Assembly (NCBI RefSeq): GCF_004801375.1
Contig: NZ_SSNZ01000003.1
Coordinates: 186,001-250,000 of the forward strand
Direction: 5' to 3'
DNA from: Flavobacterium supellecticarium
GTDB taxonomy: Bacteria; Bacteroidota; Bacteroidia; Flavobacteriales; Flavobacteriaceae
Length of the DNA: 64,000 bases
The translations under genes were made by a program, and so were the position numbers. The notes beneath the pieces are model-generated. The model worked only from the letters and a program-made list of their open reading frames with translations, did not search any database and had not been told where the DNA came from. Within the stretch, counting starts at the first letter, position 1, and each line of letters begins with the position of its first letter. Positions 44,314 through 52,841 of the stretch are shown one piece after another.

Positions 44314-44841
44314 ATGACAGAAGAGAAAGTAATATTAGTAAACGAAAAAGACGAACCCATAGGATTGATGCCGAAAATAGAGGCGCATGAAAAAGCGTTG
44401 TTGCACCGTGCCTTTTCGGTTTTTGTGCTGAACGATAAAAACGAAATCATGTTACAGCAACGGGCGCATCATAAATACCATTCGCCGTTATTATGGACCA
44501 ATACCTGTTGCAGTCATCAACGGGAAGGGGAAAATAATATCCAGGCCGGATCGCGTCGATTACAGGAAGAAATGGGATTTACAACCGAGTTAAAAGAGCT
44601 TTTTTCCTTTATCTATAAAGCGCCTTTTGATAATGGATTGACAGAACATGAACTGGATCATGTGATGATTGGGTATTATAATGAAGTACCGCAAATTAAC
44701 CCGGACGAAGTAGAAAACTGGAAATGGATGACCATTGAGGCGGTTAAAGAAGATATGGAACTACATCCGGAAATCTATACGGTTTGGTTTAAAATCATCT
44801 TCGATAAGTTTTACCATTATCTGGAAGCACATAAAGTTTAA
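44314..44841 (+). CDS. idi: Isopentenyl-diphosphate delta-isomerase, type I
   Basis: Interconverts IPP and DMAPP for isoprenoid and quinone synthesis in the cytosol. This is a Nudix-fold enzyme with the catalytic cysteine region WTNTCCSHQREGE (Cys65/66) and the Nudix-like helix GSRRLQEEMGF. The ELDHVMIGYYN block carries the metal-binding and catalytic glutamate of type I enzymes. Length 175 matches the family. It is followed 9 nt later by queD, which suggests one transcript. Confidence 0.93.
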   Translation: MTEEKVILVNEKDEPIGLMPKIEAHEKALLHRAFSVFVLNDKNEIMLQQRAHHKYHSPLLWTNTCCSHQREGENNIQAGSRRLQEEMGFTTELKELFSFIYKAPFDNGLTEHELDHVMIGYYNEVPQINPDEVENWKWMTIEAVKEDMELHPEIYTVWFKIIFDKFYHYLEAHKV

Positions 44842-44850
44842 AATAAAAAC

Positions 44851-45261
44851 ATGAGAGTAACTGTTAGCCGTAAAGCCCATTTTAATGCCGCCCACCGATT
44901 GTATCGTAAAGATTGGACCTTCGAAAAAAACCAGGCCGTTTTTGGAAAATGCAACAATCCCAATTACCACGGGCATAACTATGAACTTATTGTAAGTGTT
45001 ACCGGTGAAATCGATCCGGAAACCGGTTATGTTATGGATCTTGGCGAATTGGCTGCTATTATTCATCGGGAAGTGGAAGAACGATTGGATCATAAAAACC
45101 TGAATCTTGATGTGCCGGAATTTGAAAACCTGAATCCCACTGCCGAGCATATCGCTGTTGTCATATGGGATAAGCTCCGAAAAGAAATAGCAACCGATAA
45201 GGATTTAGAAGTGGTGCTTTATGAAACACCAAGAAATTTTGTAACCTATAACGGAAAATAA
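44851..45261 (+). CDS. queD: 6-carboxy-5,6,7,8-tetrahydropterin synthase / 6-pyruvoyl tetrahydropterin synthase family
   Basis: Converts dihydroneopterin triphosphate to carboxytetrahydropterin for queuosine (or a pyruvoyl pterin). The zinc ligands are His15 in FNAAHRL and His40 and His42 in NYHGHNYEL, with the catalytic cysteine at Cys34 (FGKCNNP). LDHKNLNLDVP and NPTAEHIAVVIW are also conserved. Length 136 is typical. The gene starts 9 nt after idi and the peroxiredoxin gene starts one base after its stop. Confidence 0.9.
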   Translation: MRVTVSRKAHFNAAHRLYRKDWTFEKNQAVFGKCNNPNYHGHNYELIVSVTGEIDPETGYVMDLGELAAIIHREVEERLDHKNLNLDVPEFENLNPTAEHIAVVIWDKLRKEIATDKDLEVVLYETPRNFVTYNGK

Positions 45262-45262
45262 G

Positions 45263-45718
45263 ATGAGCATAAAAGTGGGCGACCGTATTCCGGAATTTCA
45301 AACGACAGATGCTAATGGCGCTGTTTTTTCGATAAATACTCTTTTGGGTAAAAAACCACTGGTGCTCTATTTTTATCCCAAAGACGATACACCTGGTTGT
45401 ACCAAAGAAGCCTGTGCTTTCCGGGATAGTTATGAAGACTTTTCCGATTTGGGAGCTGAAATAATCGGAATAAGCGGCGATAGTAGTACTTCGCATCAGA
45501 AATTTGCCAGTCGCTATAAACTCCCTTTTATTTTGTTGGCTGATAAAGGAAATGTAATCCGAAAACAATTTGGGGTTCCGACAAATTTGCTAGGGCTATT
45601 ACCGGGACGGGTAACCTACATTGTAGACCGTGCCGGAATTGTTCGTTTGGTGTTTAATAGTAGGAATGCAAGTCAACATATGCCTAAAGCACTTGAAGCA
45701 ATCCGATCGATGAAATAA
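45263..45718 (+). CDS. bcp: Thioredoxin-dependent peroxiredoxin, BCP/PrxQ type
   Basis: Reduces hydrogen and organic peroxides. The peroxidatic site is in DDTPGCTKEACAF with Cys46 and the resolving Cys51 five residues later, the hallmark of atypical two-Cys PrxQ. The FYPK strand precedes it and GDSSTSHQKFASRY follows. Length 151 is usual. It is the third gene of the idi-queD-bcp string. Confidence 0.92.
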   Translation: MSIKVGDRIPEFQTTDANGAVFSINTLLGKKPLVLYFYPKDDTPGCTKEACAFRDSYEDFSDLGAEIIGISGDSSTSHQKFASRYKLPFILLADKGNVIRKQFGVPTNLLGLLPGRVTYIVDRAGIVRLVFNSRNASQHMPKALEAIRSMK

Positions 45719-45810
45719 GTTTTTTTAACGTAGCTAATAAAAGTTTGTATTGGTTAATTACAAAACTTTTTTGCATTTTTGCTGATCTAATAATATGAAT
45801 TAATAGCTTT

Positions 45811-46779
45811 ATGGCAATAGATTGGTATCCGTTATTATTTTCCCCCATTTTAAAAGAAAGAATTTGGGGAGGTACCAAATTATCGTCCTTGCTTTATAAA
45901 GATATCGTATCGCAAACTACTGGCGAAAGCTGGGAGATTTCTACAGTTCCCGGTGATATCAGTATCGTTAGAAACGGTCAGCTTGCGGGAAAATCACTGG
46001 AAGAGTTGCTGTATATCGATCCGAAGGCTTTGTTAGGAAACAAGGTGTATCAAAAATTCGGAACTACCTTTCCTTTATTATTTAAGTTTTTGGATGCTAA
46101 AGAGGATTTGTCGATTCAGTTGCATCCCAATGATGAACTGGCGCGTATCCGTCACAATTCCTTCGGAAAAACCGAAATGTGGTATGTCATGCAGGCCGAT
46201 CCTGATTCTCGGATTATCGTAGGATTTGATAAAGAAGCGTCTCCGGAAGAATACCTGTACCATCTGGAACATAAAACGCTTACTAAAATACTGAAAGAAA
46301 TAAAAGTGGCTCCCGGGGATGTTTTTTTTCTCGAAACCGGAACCATTCATGCGATAGGTGCAGGAATCGTCATCGCAGAAATACAGCAAACATCTGATAT
46401 TACTTATCGTGTATATGATTGGGATCGCGTTGATGCCGAAGGAAAATCACGGGAATTGCATATTGACCTGGCATTGGATGCGATCGATTATACGGTGTCA
46501 AATGCAAAATGTGAGTATGCTAAAATTGTAAATACCTCCAATCCGATAGTCGACTGTCCGTATTTTACAACGAGATTTATTCCGTTGGATGGGGAACTTG
46601 TTTTTCAAAAAACAACTGATTCCTTTACGGTTCTGGTTTGTACAGAAGGGACTTTTTCTATTCGGGCGAATGGAACGATGATGACTTTTCAAAAGGGTGA
46701 TGCCGTGTTAATTCCGGCCATAATGACCGATTTTGAGCTTAACGGAACTGCTTCATTATTAGAAATATTCATTTCTTAA
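45811..46779 (+). CDS. manA: Mannose-6-phosphate isomerase, class I
   Basis: Zinc enzyme interconverting fructose-6-P and mannose-6-P, the entry to GDP-mannose for surface glycans. Conserved blocks are FSPILKERIWGGTKL at the start, the zinc-binding QLHPNDELARIRH (about 96), GKTEMWYVMQADPDS (about 114) and ETGTIHAIGAGIVIAEIQQ (about 175). At 322 residues it is the shorter, Gram-positive-like form common in Bacteroidota. It is a monocistronic gene; no consensus -7 box was found upstream. Confidence 0.92.
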   Translation: MAIDWYPLLFSPILKERIWGGTKLSSLLYKDIVSQTTGESWEISTVPGDISIVRNGQLAGKSLEELLYIDPKALLGNKVYQKFGTTFPLLFKFLDAKEDLSIQLHPNDELARIRHNSFGKTEMWYVMQADPDSRIIVGFDKEASPEEYLYHLEHKTLTKILKEIKVAPGDVFFLETGTIHAIGAGIVIAEIQQTSDITYRVYDWDRVDAEGKSRELHIDLALDAIDYTVSNAKCEYAKIVNTSNPIVDCPYFTTRFIPLDGELVFQKTTDSFTVLVCTEGTFSIRANGTMMTFQKGDAVLIPAIMTDFELNGTASLLEIFIS

Positions 46780-46801
46780 TATGTAATCAAAAGAATAGTT
46801 G

Positions 46802-46809
46802 TAATTTTG
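46802..46809 (+). promoter_or_regulatory. -7 promoter box for the 88-residue protein
   Basis: TAATTTTG fits TAnnTTTG and ends 26 nt before the ATG at 46836. No -33 motif was assigned. Confidence 0.45.
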
Positions 46810-46835
46810 CCATCGAAATTTTAAACATTAGAAAA

Positions 46836-47102
46836 ATGGCAAGCGTTAGAAATTTAAAAAAAGACATCAATTACGTTTTAGGTGATATTATCGAAGCAGT
46901 TTACATTTGGGAGATGACGACCACTGGTAAACCAACTGAAACTTCAGATGCTTTGGTAACGGAAGCGATCGCAACATTCGATAATTTGGTAACAAAAGTG
47001 AACCAAAAAAATGTTGAAAATAAAAAAGCGCATTTTAAGCAAATTAATAAAGAATTAGAAGAGGCTGCAAATCAGTTGGTTGATAAAGTTAACGCGCTGT
47101 AG
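46836..47102 (+). CDS. Small conserved helical protein of unknown function
   Basis: An 88-residue protein without cysteines or a signal. It starts MASVRNLKKDINYVLGDIIE and continues with long charged helices (about 45-85), probably a small helical bundle. No family is recognised; similar proteins occur in many Flavobacteriaceae from memory. It lies between manA and the tRNA-Thr pair with its own -7 box. Function not assigned. Confidence 0.75.
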   Translation: MASVRNLKKDINYVLGDIIEAVYIWEMTTTGKPTETSDALVTEAIATFDNLVTKVNQKNVENKKAHFKQINKELEEAANQLVDKVNAL

Positions 47103-47135
47103 TCTGAAAAATCAATAAAAAGTGCTCAAAAAATA

Positions 47136-47166
47136 TTTGGAAGTTTCAAAAACAGCCTTATATTTG
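47136..47166 (+). promoter_or_regulatory. Consensus promoter of the tRNA-Thr pair
   Basis: TTTG at 47136-47139, a 19-nt spacer and TATATTTG at 47159-47166 form a full Bacteroidota promoter. The first mature tRNA base is 17 nt after the -7 box. Confidence 0.75.
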
Positions 47167-47182
47167 CATCCGAATTGAGACC

Positions 47183-47256
47183 GCCGGTGTAGCTCAGCTG
47201 GCTAGAGCAGCTGATTTGTAATCAGCAGGTCGTGGGTTCGAGTCCCTCCATCGGCT
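47183..47256 (+). tRNA. tRNA-Thr (anticodon UGU)
   Basis: A 74-nt cloverleaf. The acceptor stem GCCGGTG pairs with CATCGGC through one G-U wobble. The D arm is GTAGCTCAGCTGGCTAGAGC-like, the anticodon stem is GCTGA/TCAGC with loop TTTGTAA (anticodon TGT), and the T arm contains GGTTCGAGTCC. The 3' CCA is not encoded. It is identical to the second copy. Confidence 0.97.
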
Positions 47257-47342
47257 CAATTTTTTTGCCACTTTTTGTGGTTGTACTGAAAAATAAAATA
47301 CAGGATTTTTTTAATTTTCTGTATTTAAAACTGATTTGAGAC

Positions 47343-47416
47343 GCCGGTGTAGCTCAGCTGGCTAGAGCAGCTGATTTGTAATCAGCAGGTCGTGGGTTCG
47401 AGTCCCTCCATCGGCT
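47343..47416 (+). tRNA. tRNA-Thr (anticodon UGU), second identical copy
   Basis: Same 74-nt sequence as the copy at 47183-47256, separated by an 86-nt spacer. The bases CTCAAT across the 3' end are also shared, consistent with a recent tandem duplication. There is no promoter of its own; it is probably co-transcribed and processed. Confidence 0.97.
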
Positions 47417-47433
47417 CAATCATCTACTTTAAG

Positions 47434-47457
47434 CCACTTGAAGAGAGTGGTTTTTTT
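47434..47457 (+). terminator. Terminator of the tRNA-Thr transcript
   Basis: A 5-bp stem CCACT/AGTGG with a 7-nt loop is followed directly by seven T residues, 18 nt after the second tRNA. Confidence 0.75.
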
Positions 47458-47471
47458 ATTTATAAAGGTTT

Positions 47472-47503
47472 AAGGGATTACCGTAAGGTAATCCCTTTTG
47501 TTT
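47472..47503 (+). terminator. Second hairpin terminator after the tRNA pair
   Basis: A perfect 11-bp stem AAGGGATTACC/GGTAATCCCTT with a GTAA loop and a T-rich tail. This tandem back-up terminator is stronger than the first hairpin. Confidence 0.8.
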
Positions 47504-47537
47504 TTTATAGCTGTTTCAAAACGAAACAGCTATAAAA
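47503..47537. repeat. Perfect 15-bp inverted repeat adjoining the terminator pair
   Basis: Arms 47503-47517 and 47523-47537 (TTTTATAGCTGTTTC and its complement) enclose a 5-nt loop. There is no T run after the hairpin on the plus strand, so it may act on the minus strand or be a different element. Confidence 0.6.
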
Positions 47538-48068
47538 TTGATGATAATCCGGGCTGAATTCTGTCTTTCAATCAAGTCCCGATTTTTTGCTTGTTCTAAG
47601 TAAAAGGTACTTCAGAAATTGTTTATTAATGGTCTGTCATTGTCCTTAGATTGCTTTTTTTTTCTTTTTTTCTTTTGCTAGATTTGACTTTATCATGTAT
47701 TTAAAAAAGTAAAGTCGCGATAAAATTTTAAGAGGATACGTCTTAAAGTTCTTCATTTTTTATAAAATTTTTCCTCCCTTTTAAACGGTTTACAATTCCC
47801 AAAAAGTAAAATAACAGATGATGATAAAGACAGCTATCGTTTGATTAGCCTCTTTTGTCTTAATCCTGTTTGAATATATAAATACAGTTTATGCTGCTAC
47901 TGGCTGATGCAATTCTTTTGGATTTCTTTTGAATTATTTCATTTGCGAAATGTACAGACAAAAATAAGTACTGAGAGTATTGTTGAACGGTATCCAGCTG
48001 AATTGTAGCCAAAAATATTAATCCCATTCTTTGATAGCAACATAGTAATAATATTTAAAATAAGAAAA
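47538..48068. other. AT-rich intergenic region without a convincing gene
   Basis: About 530 bp with no supported ORF on either strand. It holds a pyrimidine-only run near 47654-47676 and two small hairpins: GACTTTA/TAAAGTC at 47686-47692 and 47710-47716, and TTTAAGA/TCTTAAA at 47727-47733 and 47741-47747. No good TAnnTTTG box was found before the gene at 48069. Confidence 0.5.
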
Positions 48069-49346
48069 ATGAAAAAACAACAACTTTTAGGAGTGACTTT
48101 TATTTTGTTATTAGTTTCCAATGTTAATGCGCAAGATACCGCTGCATCAGGTAATTCTTACGATAGTTTTGTGAACAGTGCAGGTTGGTCATGGACCATA
48201 GATGATAAGAATAATATCCCGTACAATAGAGAAAAAGGTTTTAGGTGGTGGCATAATGGGGGAAATAATTTTTCAGATTTATTGATGCGATTGAGAGAGG
48301 TTAATGACAACAACAGGTATACCAAAATGCTTGAGTTGCCAACCTCGCATCAAAATGCGATGCTTTCCCTCTCGGCAAATGATCATGGTTCAGCCTTGTC
48401 AGATGAATCTGTTTTTCCATTTATTTTTTTAAGAGCAGGAGAAGCACGAACGGCTATATTTTATGGAAAAGACAATTTTTTGAATTTTACAATTAATCCT
48501 AAGTCGCCAATATGTACTGCCACTTTTTCCTATTCAAGTGGTTTTCGTTTTATGGATTCAGAAGGAGCCGATATCTGCGGGAACCCAAATTCATACGGAA
48601 AAGAATTGATGCGAATTTCAAGAGATGGAGATGTAGGAATAAACACCACAAAACCTGCGTGTAAATTGCATGTTAGAGGTGTTTTTATGGTAGAAGACCC
48701 AGGTGTAATGGATGGAGAAAGGAATAGTCTCGTATTTAATGCGGTCCCGCAAAGAGCTACTATACTTAGTACAGGTGATGATGAAGGGATGTTTATAGAA
48801 TCACAAACAGGTAATAAAATAACTATTGGAGATTATAATGATGATGTTATGTTAAAATCAAGCAGGATTATCTGTGATAACGGTACAATGACCGATGATG
48901 TATTCATGTCGGTTAACACGATGAACCATGTTAAGAATGCAGCGTTAACAGTTGCTGGAACTACTTATATTGGTCCCAAAGCAGATTTAGCAGCTGAAGG
49001 GAAATTATCAAAATTCAATGAGAACTATTTATCCAAGTATTGCCTTTGGGTCGAAAAAGGTGTTGTTTCAGAAGACTTTGCATTCGCCGGTGTGGATAGA
49101 TGGCAGGATTGTGTTTTTAATTCTGACTATGATTTGCTGCCTTTAGAAGAAGTTAAGTCTTTTATCGATCAGAATAAACATTTACCTGATGTGCCTTCCG
49201 AAAAGAGTATAAAAGAAAATGGGTATACGGCTCATCAAATGAATATGATTTTTATGCAGAAAATAGAAGAACTAACACTATATACTATTAGTTTACACGA
49301 AAAAATAAAAGAAATGGAACAAGAAAGAGCCAATTATAAACAATAA
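48069..49346 (+). CDS. Secreted protein with phage-tail-fibre-like C-terminal region
   Basis: A signal peptide (about residues 1-21, ending VNAQ) predicts export. The middle contains GDVGINTTKPACKLHVRGVF (about 193-212), the Gly-Ile-Asn-Thr-x-Lys-Leu-His-Val pattern seen in tail-fibre and S74-like proteins of Bacteroidota. Near 357-385 is LLPLEEVKSFIDQNKHLPDV followed by PSEKSIKENGY, a common C-terminal block of secreted Bacteroidota proteins. A helical coiled tail (about 390-425) ends the protein. No catalytic motif is recognised. Codons such as AGA, ATA and TTA are more frequent than in the neighbouring genes. The protease gene follows after 4 nt, so the two are co-expressed. Confidence 0.75.
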   Translation: MKKQQLLGVTFILLLVSNVNAQDTAASGNSYDSFVNSAGWSWTIDDKNNIPYNREKGFRWWHNGGNNFSDLLMRLREVNDNNRYTKMLELPTSHQNAMLSLSANDHGSALSDESVFPFIFLRAGEARTAIFYGKDNFLNFTINPKSPICTATFSYSSGFRFMDSEGADICGNPNSYGKELMRISRDGDVGINTTKPACKLHVRGVFMVEDPGVMDGERNSLVFNAVPQRATILSTGDDEGMFIESQTGNKITIGDYNDDVMLKSSRIICDNGTMTDDVFMSVNTMNHVKNAALTVAGTTYIGPKADLAAEGKLSKFNENYLSKYCLWVEKGVVSEDFAFAGVDRWQDCVFNSDYDLLPLEEVKSFIDQNKHLPDVPSEKSIKENGYTAHQMNMIFMQKIEELTLYTISLHEKIKEMEQERANYKQ

Positions 49347-49350
49347 TTAT

Positions 49351-51834
49351 ATGAAAAAATATTTATTTTCTATAGTACTACTTCTAAAAATAACGTTGCT
49401 TTTCTCGCAAGGAGGAACTCGGACGGCATGGCTTAGAAGTGGACCTCCTAATTATAAGACCAATAAAAATTTAAATTATCCTTATTCAAACAATGAATTT
49501 TCATTATTTGAGTCTCCGGTTCCGTTGCCACTTGATAGTAAATCCTATATTGATTTAATTGATTTTTATGGGGAAGGAAGAATAGTAGATATAAGTTTAG
49601 TTTCGGGCTTTAAAGAAGCTTATAATATCAATCATCAGTATCAATTGGTAAGTAACGGGCCTGATCAAGGACATAGAATCCCGAATAGAATCCCGGTTCC
49701 TGATTACAATGGGGATTTACAGCTTGCTAGATACATTACCAATGATAAGGTGAGCAATATTACTTTAATGGGAGCGCCTATCCAGCAAAATACAGTGCAG
49801 GAAATGATCCGAATGATCCGAAAAGATGGGGGTGGAAAAATTATTATCTATGGTTTTTCCGATATTGATTCGGGGATTATTATGCTGGAAAAAGAATTGA
49901 AAAAAATAGATTTTGAATATGCTGAGCATGCTTTTTTGGAGTCTCCTTTTGATGAAATCAAAGGCTTTACACATTCTCCAAGAGTTTATAAAAGTAAAAG
50001 AATTAGTGTTGTTGGTGAGAAAATTTTCTGGTCGTTAAATCCAAAACTTGACTACGGTGTTACTCAGGAACAAATGGAATTACTTGATTTTACGAGTCTA
50101 TTAAGTTTGGACGCAGACTTGTCCGGAGGTATTAAAGGAGCAATAAATAAACCAGGAGGGCGAATTTCTATTGAAGTTTATCCGTATGACAAAGATGGTG
50201 ACGATGGAATTCAAAAACTGATTGCAACGGAGTCTTCAGCAAGAAATAAGTTAATATATGGTGTTTATAGCGATGTTACGAGTCTTGATGAGTATGTGGA
50301 TAAAACAATTAAAGTACCCTACGGATTTATTCTTGATAAAGCTGATAATACTTTTAAAGTATTGGGAGAAACCGATTCCAATGATATAAAGTTACTGGCA
50401 GCAAATTCCCGAAGTGGATGGGAAACGGGTGCGTGTAGTTATTTTTTTTTAAGAGGCTTGATGTGGTTCGGATGGATAACCGGAAGACTTTATAATGCGG
50501 GTAACCCAAATTTTCCCAGCCTTCCGTGTAAGAAGGTTTTAACACAGTTAAGATCAGGAAAACAACCTGTAGTAATAAAGGTTACCATTAAAGATGCTAC
50601 TTTACATGATTTAAAAATACCAGGAGTAACCGGTAATAATATCGTTAATTTTATCGAGGATAAGGGGATCAAGGAATATAAAGTCATAAAAAGATTAAAA
50701 ATTACGATTCTTGAGTCTCCTAGAGAATTCAGAGAGCGCGCTTTTTATAAGGCAAGAATTAAGGGTTATATAAGTGAGATGAACAAGTATTACACCGCAA
50801 AAACGGGAAATGTGAAGAATCCTGCGATTAGTGCGAAAATTGGTAATTCGAGAATTCTATTTAAAAATGTTGATTTAATTATAAAAAAAGGAACTACTAG
50901 CAAATATAATTATAATGTAGCAGAACAAGAGAGACTTTTTGAATCTGAGGCAGACATAAGTTATAATGATGATGAAACAATGCAGGTAGTTTATGTACAT
51001 TCTCTGGCAAAATATTATCCCCGAGCGCCAAGTGAAAGAGTAATCCGGGGAATGTCGAAGAATGGAGGCGTAACAATTTTGAATTCAGATTACACTATTT
51101 TTTCGTATAGCAGAATGTTTAATGATGACCTCAATGTATACGGAAGTCCCGGAAGTACCTTGGCACATGAATTTGGACACTATTTTTATCTGGATCATCC
51201 GTTCCTAGGCGGATGTAACAATATCGCAGGAGGTGACCAGGTTTATGATACCCCTCCGGCTGAAGGAGCTCTTTGGTATTTAAATGATCCCGGTGGTCCA
51301 AATGAAAGAGGTATCGATAATCCTTGTGAAAATCCTCCAGTGTGTAACGGGCAAAGAAGGCAAATCGAAAACATTATGGATTATGGACCTTGTAGATGGT
51401 TTTTTACCGAAGGACAGGTAGCACGAATGAAACGTAGAATAGAGACAAAAGAGAGTTTATATGAAAGTATCTGGGTTCATGACATAAGTGTGGATCCAAA
51501 TGAAGTTAACATTACGGTATATGATCAAAGAGATAAGGATCTTCGCAAAAAAAGAGAAGCAATTAACGATGAATTTTCTATCAGGATGTTATATCCAAAT
51601 ACTCAAAATGCCTACTATAATTTAGAAGTAGTTTCTGATCAACCCGAAAAAGCTACGATTCGAATATTCGATATTCATTCAAACCTTTTGTACAAAGCCT
51701 ACTATTCAATAGATGAAGGCTTGAATCATTTTCCGATTAAACCTCGGTTTTTTAAAAAAAGAGGACTTTATTTAGTAACCTATATCAGTGATGACGGTAG
51801 ATATGAAAAAATAAAATTCCTGGGATCTCAATAA
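49351..51834 (+). CDS. Secreted M43-type (cytophagalysin/pappalysin) zinc metalloprotease with novel N-terminal half and T9SS-like C-terminus
   Basis: The signal peptide ends near LLFSQG. Residues about 25-560 match no family I know; part of it (about 65-190, including KVSNITLMGAPIQQ and KDGGGKIIIYGFSD) is reminiscent of a Rossmann-type methyltransferase fold. The protease domain has the zinc site HEFGHYFYLDH (His606, Glu607, His610, His616) and a Met-turn ENIMDYG (Met676). Cysteines in GGCNN and NPCENPPVCNG may form disulphides, as in M43B enzymes. The last 85 residues (ATIRIFDIHSNLLYKAYY, then RGLYLVTYISDDGRYEKIKF) resemble a type A C-terminal sorting domain for type IX secretion. It ends before a strong terminator. 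Confidence 0.8.
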   Translation: MKKYLFSIVLLLKITLLFSQGGTRTAWLRSGPPNYKTNKNLNYPYSNNEFSLFESPVPLPLDSKSYIDLIDFYGEGRIVDISLVSGFKEAYNINHQYQLVSNGPDQGHRIPNRIPVPDYNGDLQLARYITNDKVSNITLMGAPIQQNTVQEMIRMIRKDGGGKIIIYGFSDIDSGIIMLEKELKKIDFEYAEHAFLESPFDEIKGFTHSPRVYKSKRISVVGEKIFWSLNPKLDYGVTQEQMELLDFTSLLSLDADLSGGIKGAINKPGGRISIEVYPYDKDGDDGIQKLIATESSARNKLIYGVYSDVTSLDEYVDKTIKVPYGFILDKADNTFKVLGETDSNDIKLLAANSRSGWETGACSYFFLRGLMWFGWITGRLYNAGNPNFPSLPCKKVLTQLRSGKQPVVIKVTIKDATLHDLKIPGVTGNNIVNFIEDKGIKEYKVIKRLKITILESPREFRERAFYKARIKGYISEMNKYYTAKTGNVKNPAISAKIGNSRILFKNVDLIIKKGTTSKYNYNVAEQERLFESEADISYNDDETMQVVYVHSLAKYYPRAPSERVIRGMSKNGGVTILNSDYTIFSYSRMFNDDLNVYGSPGSTLAHEFGHYFYLDHPFLGGCNNIAGGDQVYDTPPAEGALWYLNDPGGPNERGIDNPCENPPVCNGQRRQIENIMDYGPCRWFFTEGQVARMKRRIETKESLYESIWVHDISVDPNEVNITVYDQRDKDLRKKREAINDEFSIRMLYPNTQNAYYNLEVVSDQPEKATIRIFDIHSNLLYKAYYSIDEGLNHFPIKPRFFKKRGLYLVTYISDDGRYEKIKFLGSQ

Positions 51835-51913
51835 GAAGTAAATAGCTTATATAAAAAATCCTTAAAAAAAACGATCCGACCGTTTTGTAATTGAGGTCTA
51901 AAGTGTTATACAT

Positions 51914-51946
51914 AAAAAGCGGCTTATTTAACAAGCCGCTTTTTTC
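51914..51946. terminator. Bidirectional terminator between the M43 protease and DUF4369 genes
   Basis: A 12-bp stem AAAAAGCGGCTT/AAGCCGCTTTTT with a 7-nt loop, A-rich on the left and T-rich on the right. Confidence 0.85.
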
Positions 51947-51950
51947 GTTT

Positions 51951-52685
51951 TTATTTCGCTGGTGCCGAAACTTCCTGTTGTTTGCGTTTTGCAATAAATT
52001 CCTGGAGTAATTTTCCGTAATAAGAATGTGATACTTCCGGAGTTAACGATTTCTGAATTGTATCCAGATATTTGATATTAGCGTCGTAAATATCGGTTAA
52101 CGCAATATAAGGAGCTACGTCGTATTTCGCATTGTTTACAGCAAAATTAACCGCACTCAGATAACGTCGGATTATCAATTTTTCATTGCGATCTTTAAGA
52201 CTGTCCAGCATTTTGGCGTCTCGCATCTTCTCAGCAAATAGCATCATACTCAAGGCCTGATTTTCTTCGTCTGTATAACGCGATTTTATTTTTTTGTAAT
52301 CTTCATACAGCTCGTTGTTTTTTGAGCCCGTAACCTTAGTTTTTGCGTAAAATTCTTTTAAGGTTGTTGTGATCGTCATATTTCCGGGTTCTGCAAAAAA
52401 CATCAGTCTGTTGTCAAGCGACTTTGAAGTACCACGATCTAAAAACAGGTAGTACATTTCCGGATGATCAATTTTTAAAGTGCTTTCGAAATTAGAATTC
52501 CCTTTAATCGTAAAACTGTCGATCGTAACAAAAGAAGTGTCAACTATTTTCTTTAGATATAGTTTCCCTTGTTTGAGTCCGTCTACCGTTCCTGTAAGAT
52601 GAAGGCTGTTGCCCGTTTCGGTTTCTTTTTTACAGGCTGTGGCGAGTAAAGCGACAGTACATAAGGTTATCAGTGTTTTTTTCAT
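51951..52685 (-). CDS. DUF4369-domain lipoprotein
   Basis: A lipoprotein signal ends at ATACKKE (Cys18 from the chosen start). HLTGTVDGLKQGKLYLKK and the following strands match the DUF4369 beta-sandwich found at the N-terminus of many Bacteroidota thioredoxin-like proteins. Here no thioredoxin domain or CxxC follows; the rest is helical. I use the ATG at 52685 and not the one at 52712, because the shorter form begins MKKTLITLCTVAL, a typical signal. Function unknown. Confidence 0.8.
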   Translation of the reverse strand: MKKTLITLCTVALLATACKKETETGNSLHLTGTVDGLKQGKLYLKKIVDTSFVTIDSFTIKGNSNFESTLKIDHPEMYYLFLDRGTSKSLDNRLMFFAEPGNMTITTTLKEFYAKTKVTGSKNNELYEDYKKIKSRYTDEENQALSMMLFAEKMRDAKMLDSLKDRNEKLIIRRYLSAVNFAVNNAKYDVAPYIALTDIYDANIKYLDTIQKSLTPEVSHSYYGKLLQEFIAKRKQQEVSAPAK

Positions 52686-52777
52686 TGTAAAAGCGATTTT
52701 TAAAGAGTGCAAAGTAAAGAAAAAAATGATGAGTTACTAGGGATGTGATACAAATAGTGTTTTTCACTTCGGAGTAT

Positions 52778-52810
52778 AAAAAAACCTGTTGCTTAGAACA
52801 GGTTTTTTTT
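52778..52810 (-). terminator. Terminator of the M61 peptidase gene
   Basis: A 10-bp stem AAAACCTGTT/AACAGGTTTT with a 6-nt loop. Read on the minus strand it is followed by T residues and lies 32 nt after the stop codon. Confidence 0.82.
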
Positions 52811-52841
52811 TGATTCAGACCGGATATGGCTCTGTTTTGGA

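Noticed and set aside
47183..47416. attL/attR pair of an integrated element between the two tRNA copies
   Set aside because: Only 86 nt separate the copies and both tRNAs are complete, so nothing is integrated between them. No third copy of the tRNA 3' end was seen downstream in the window.
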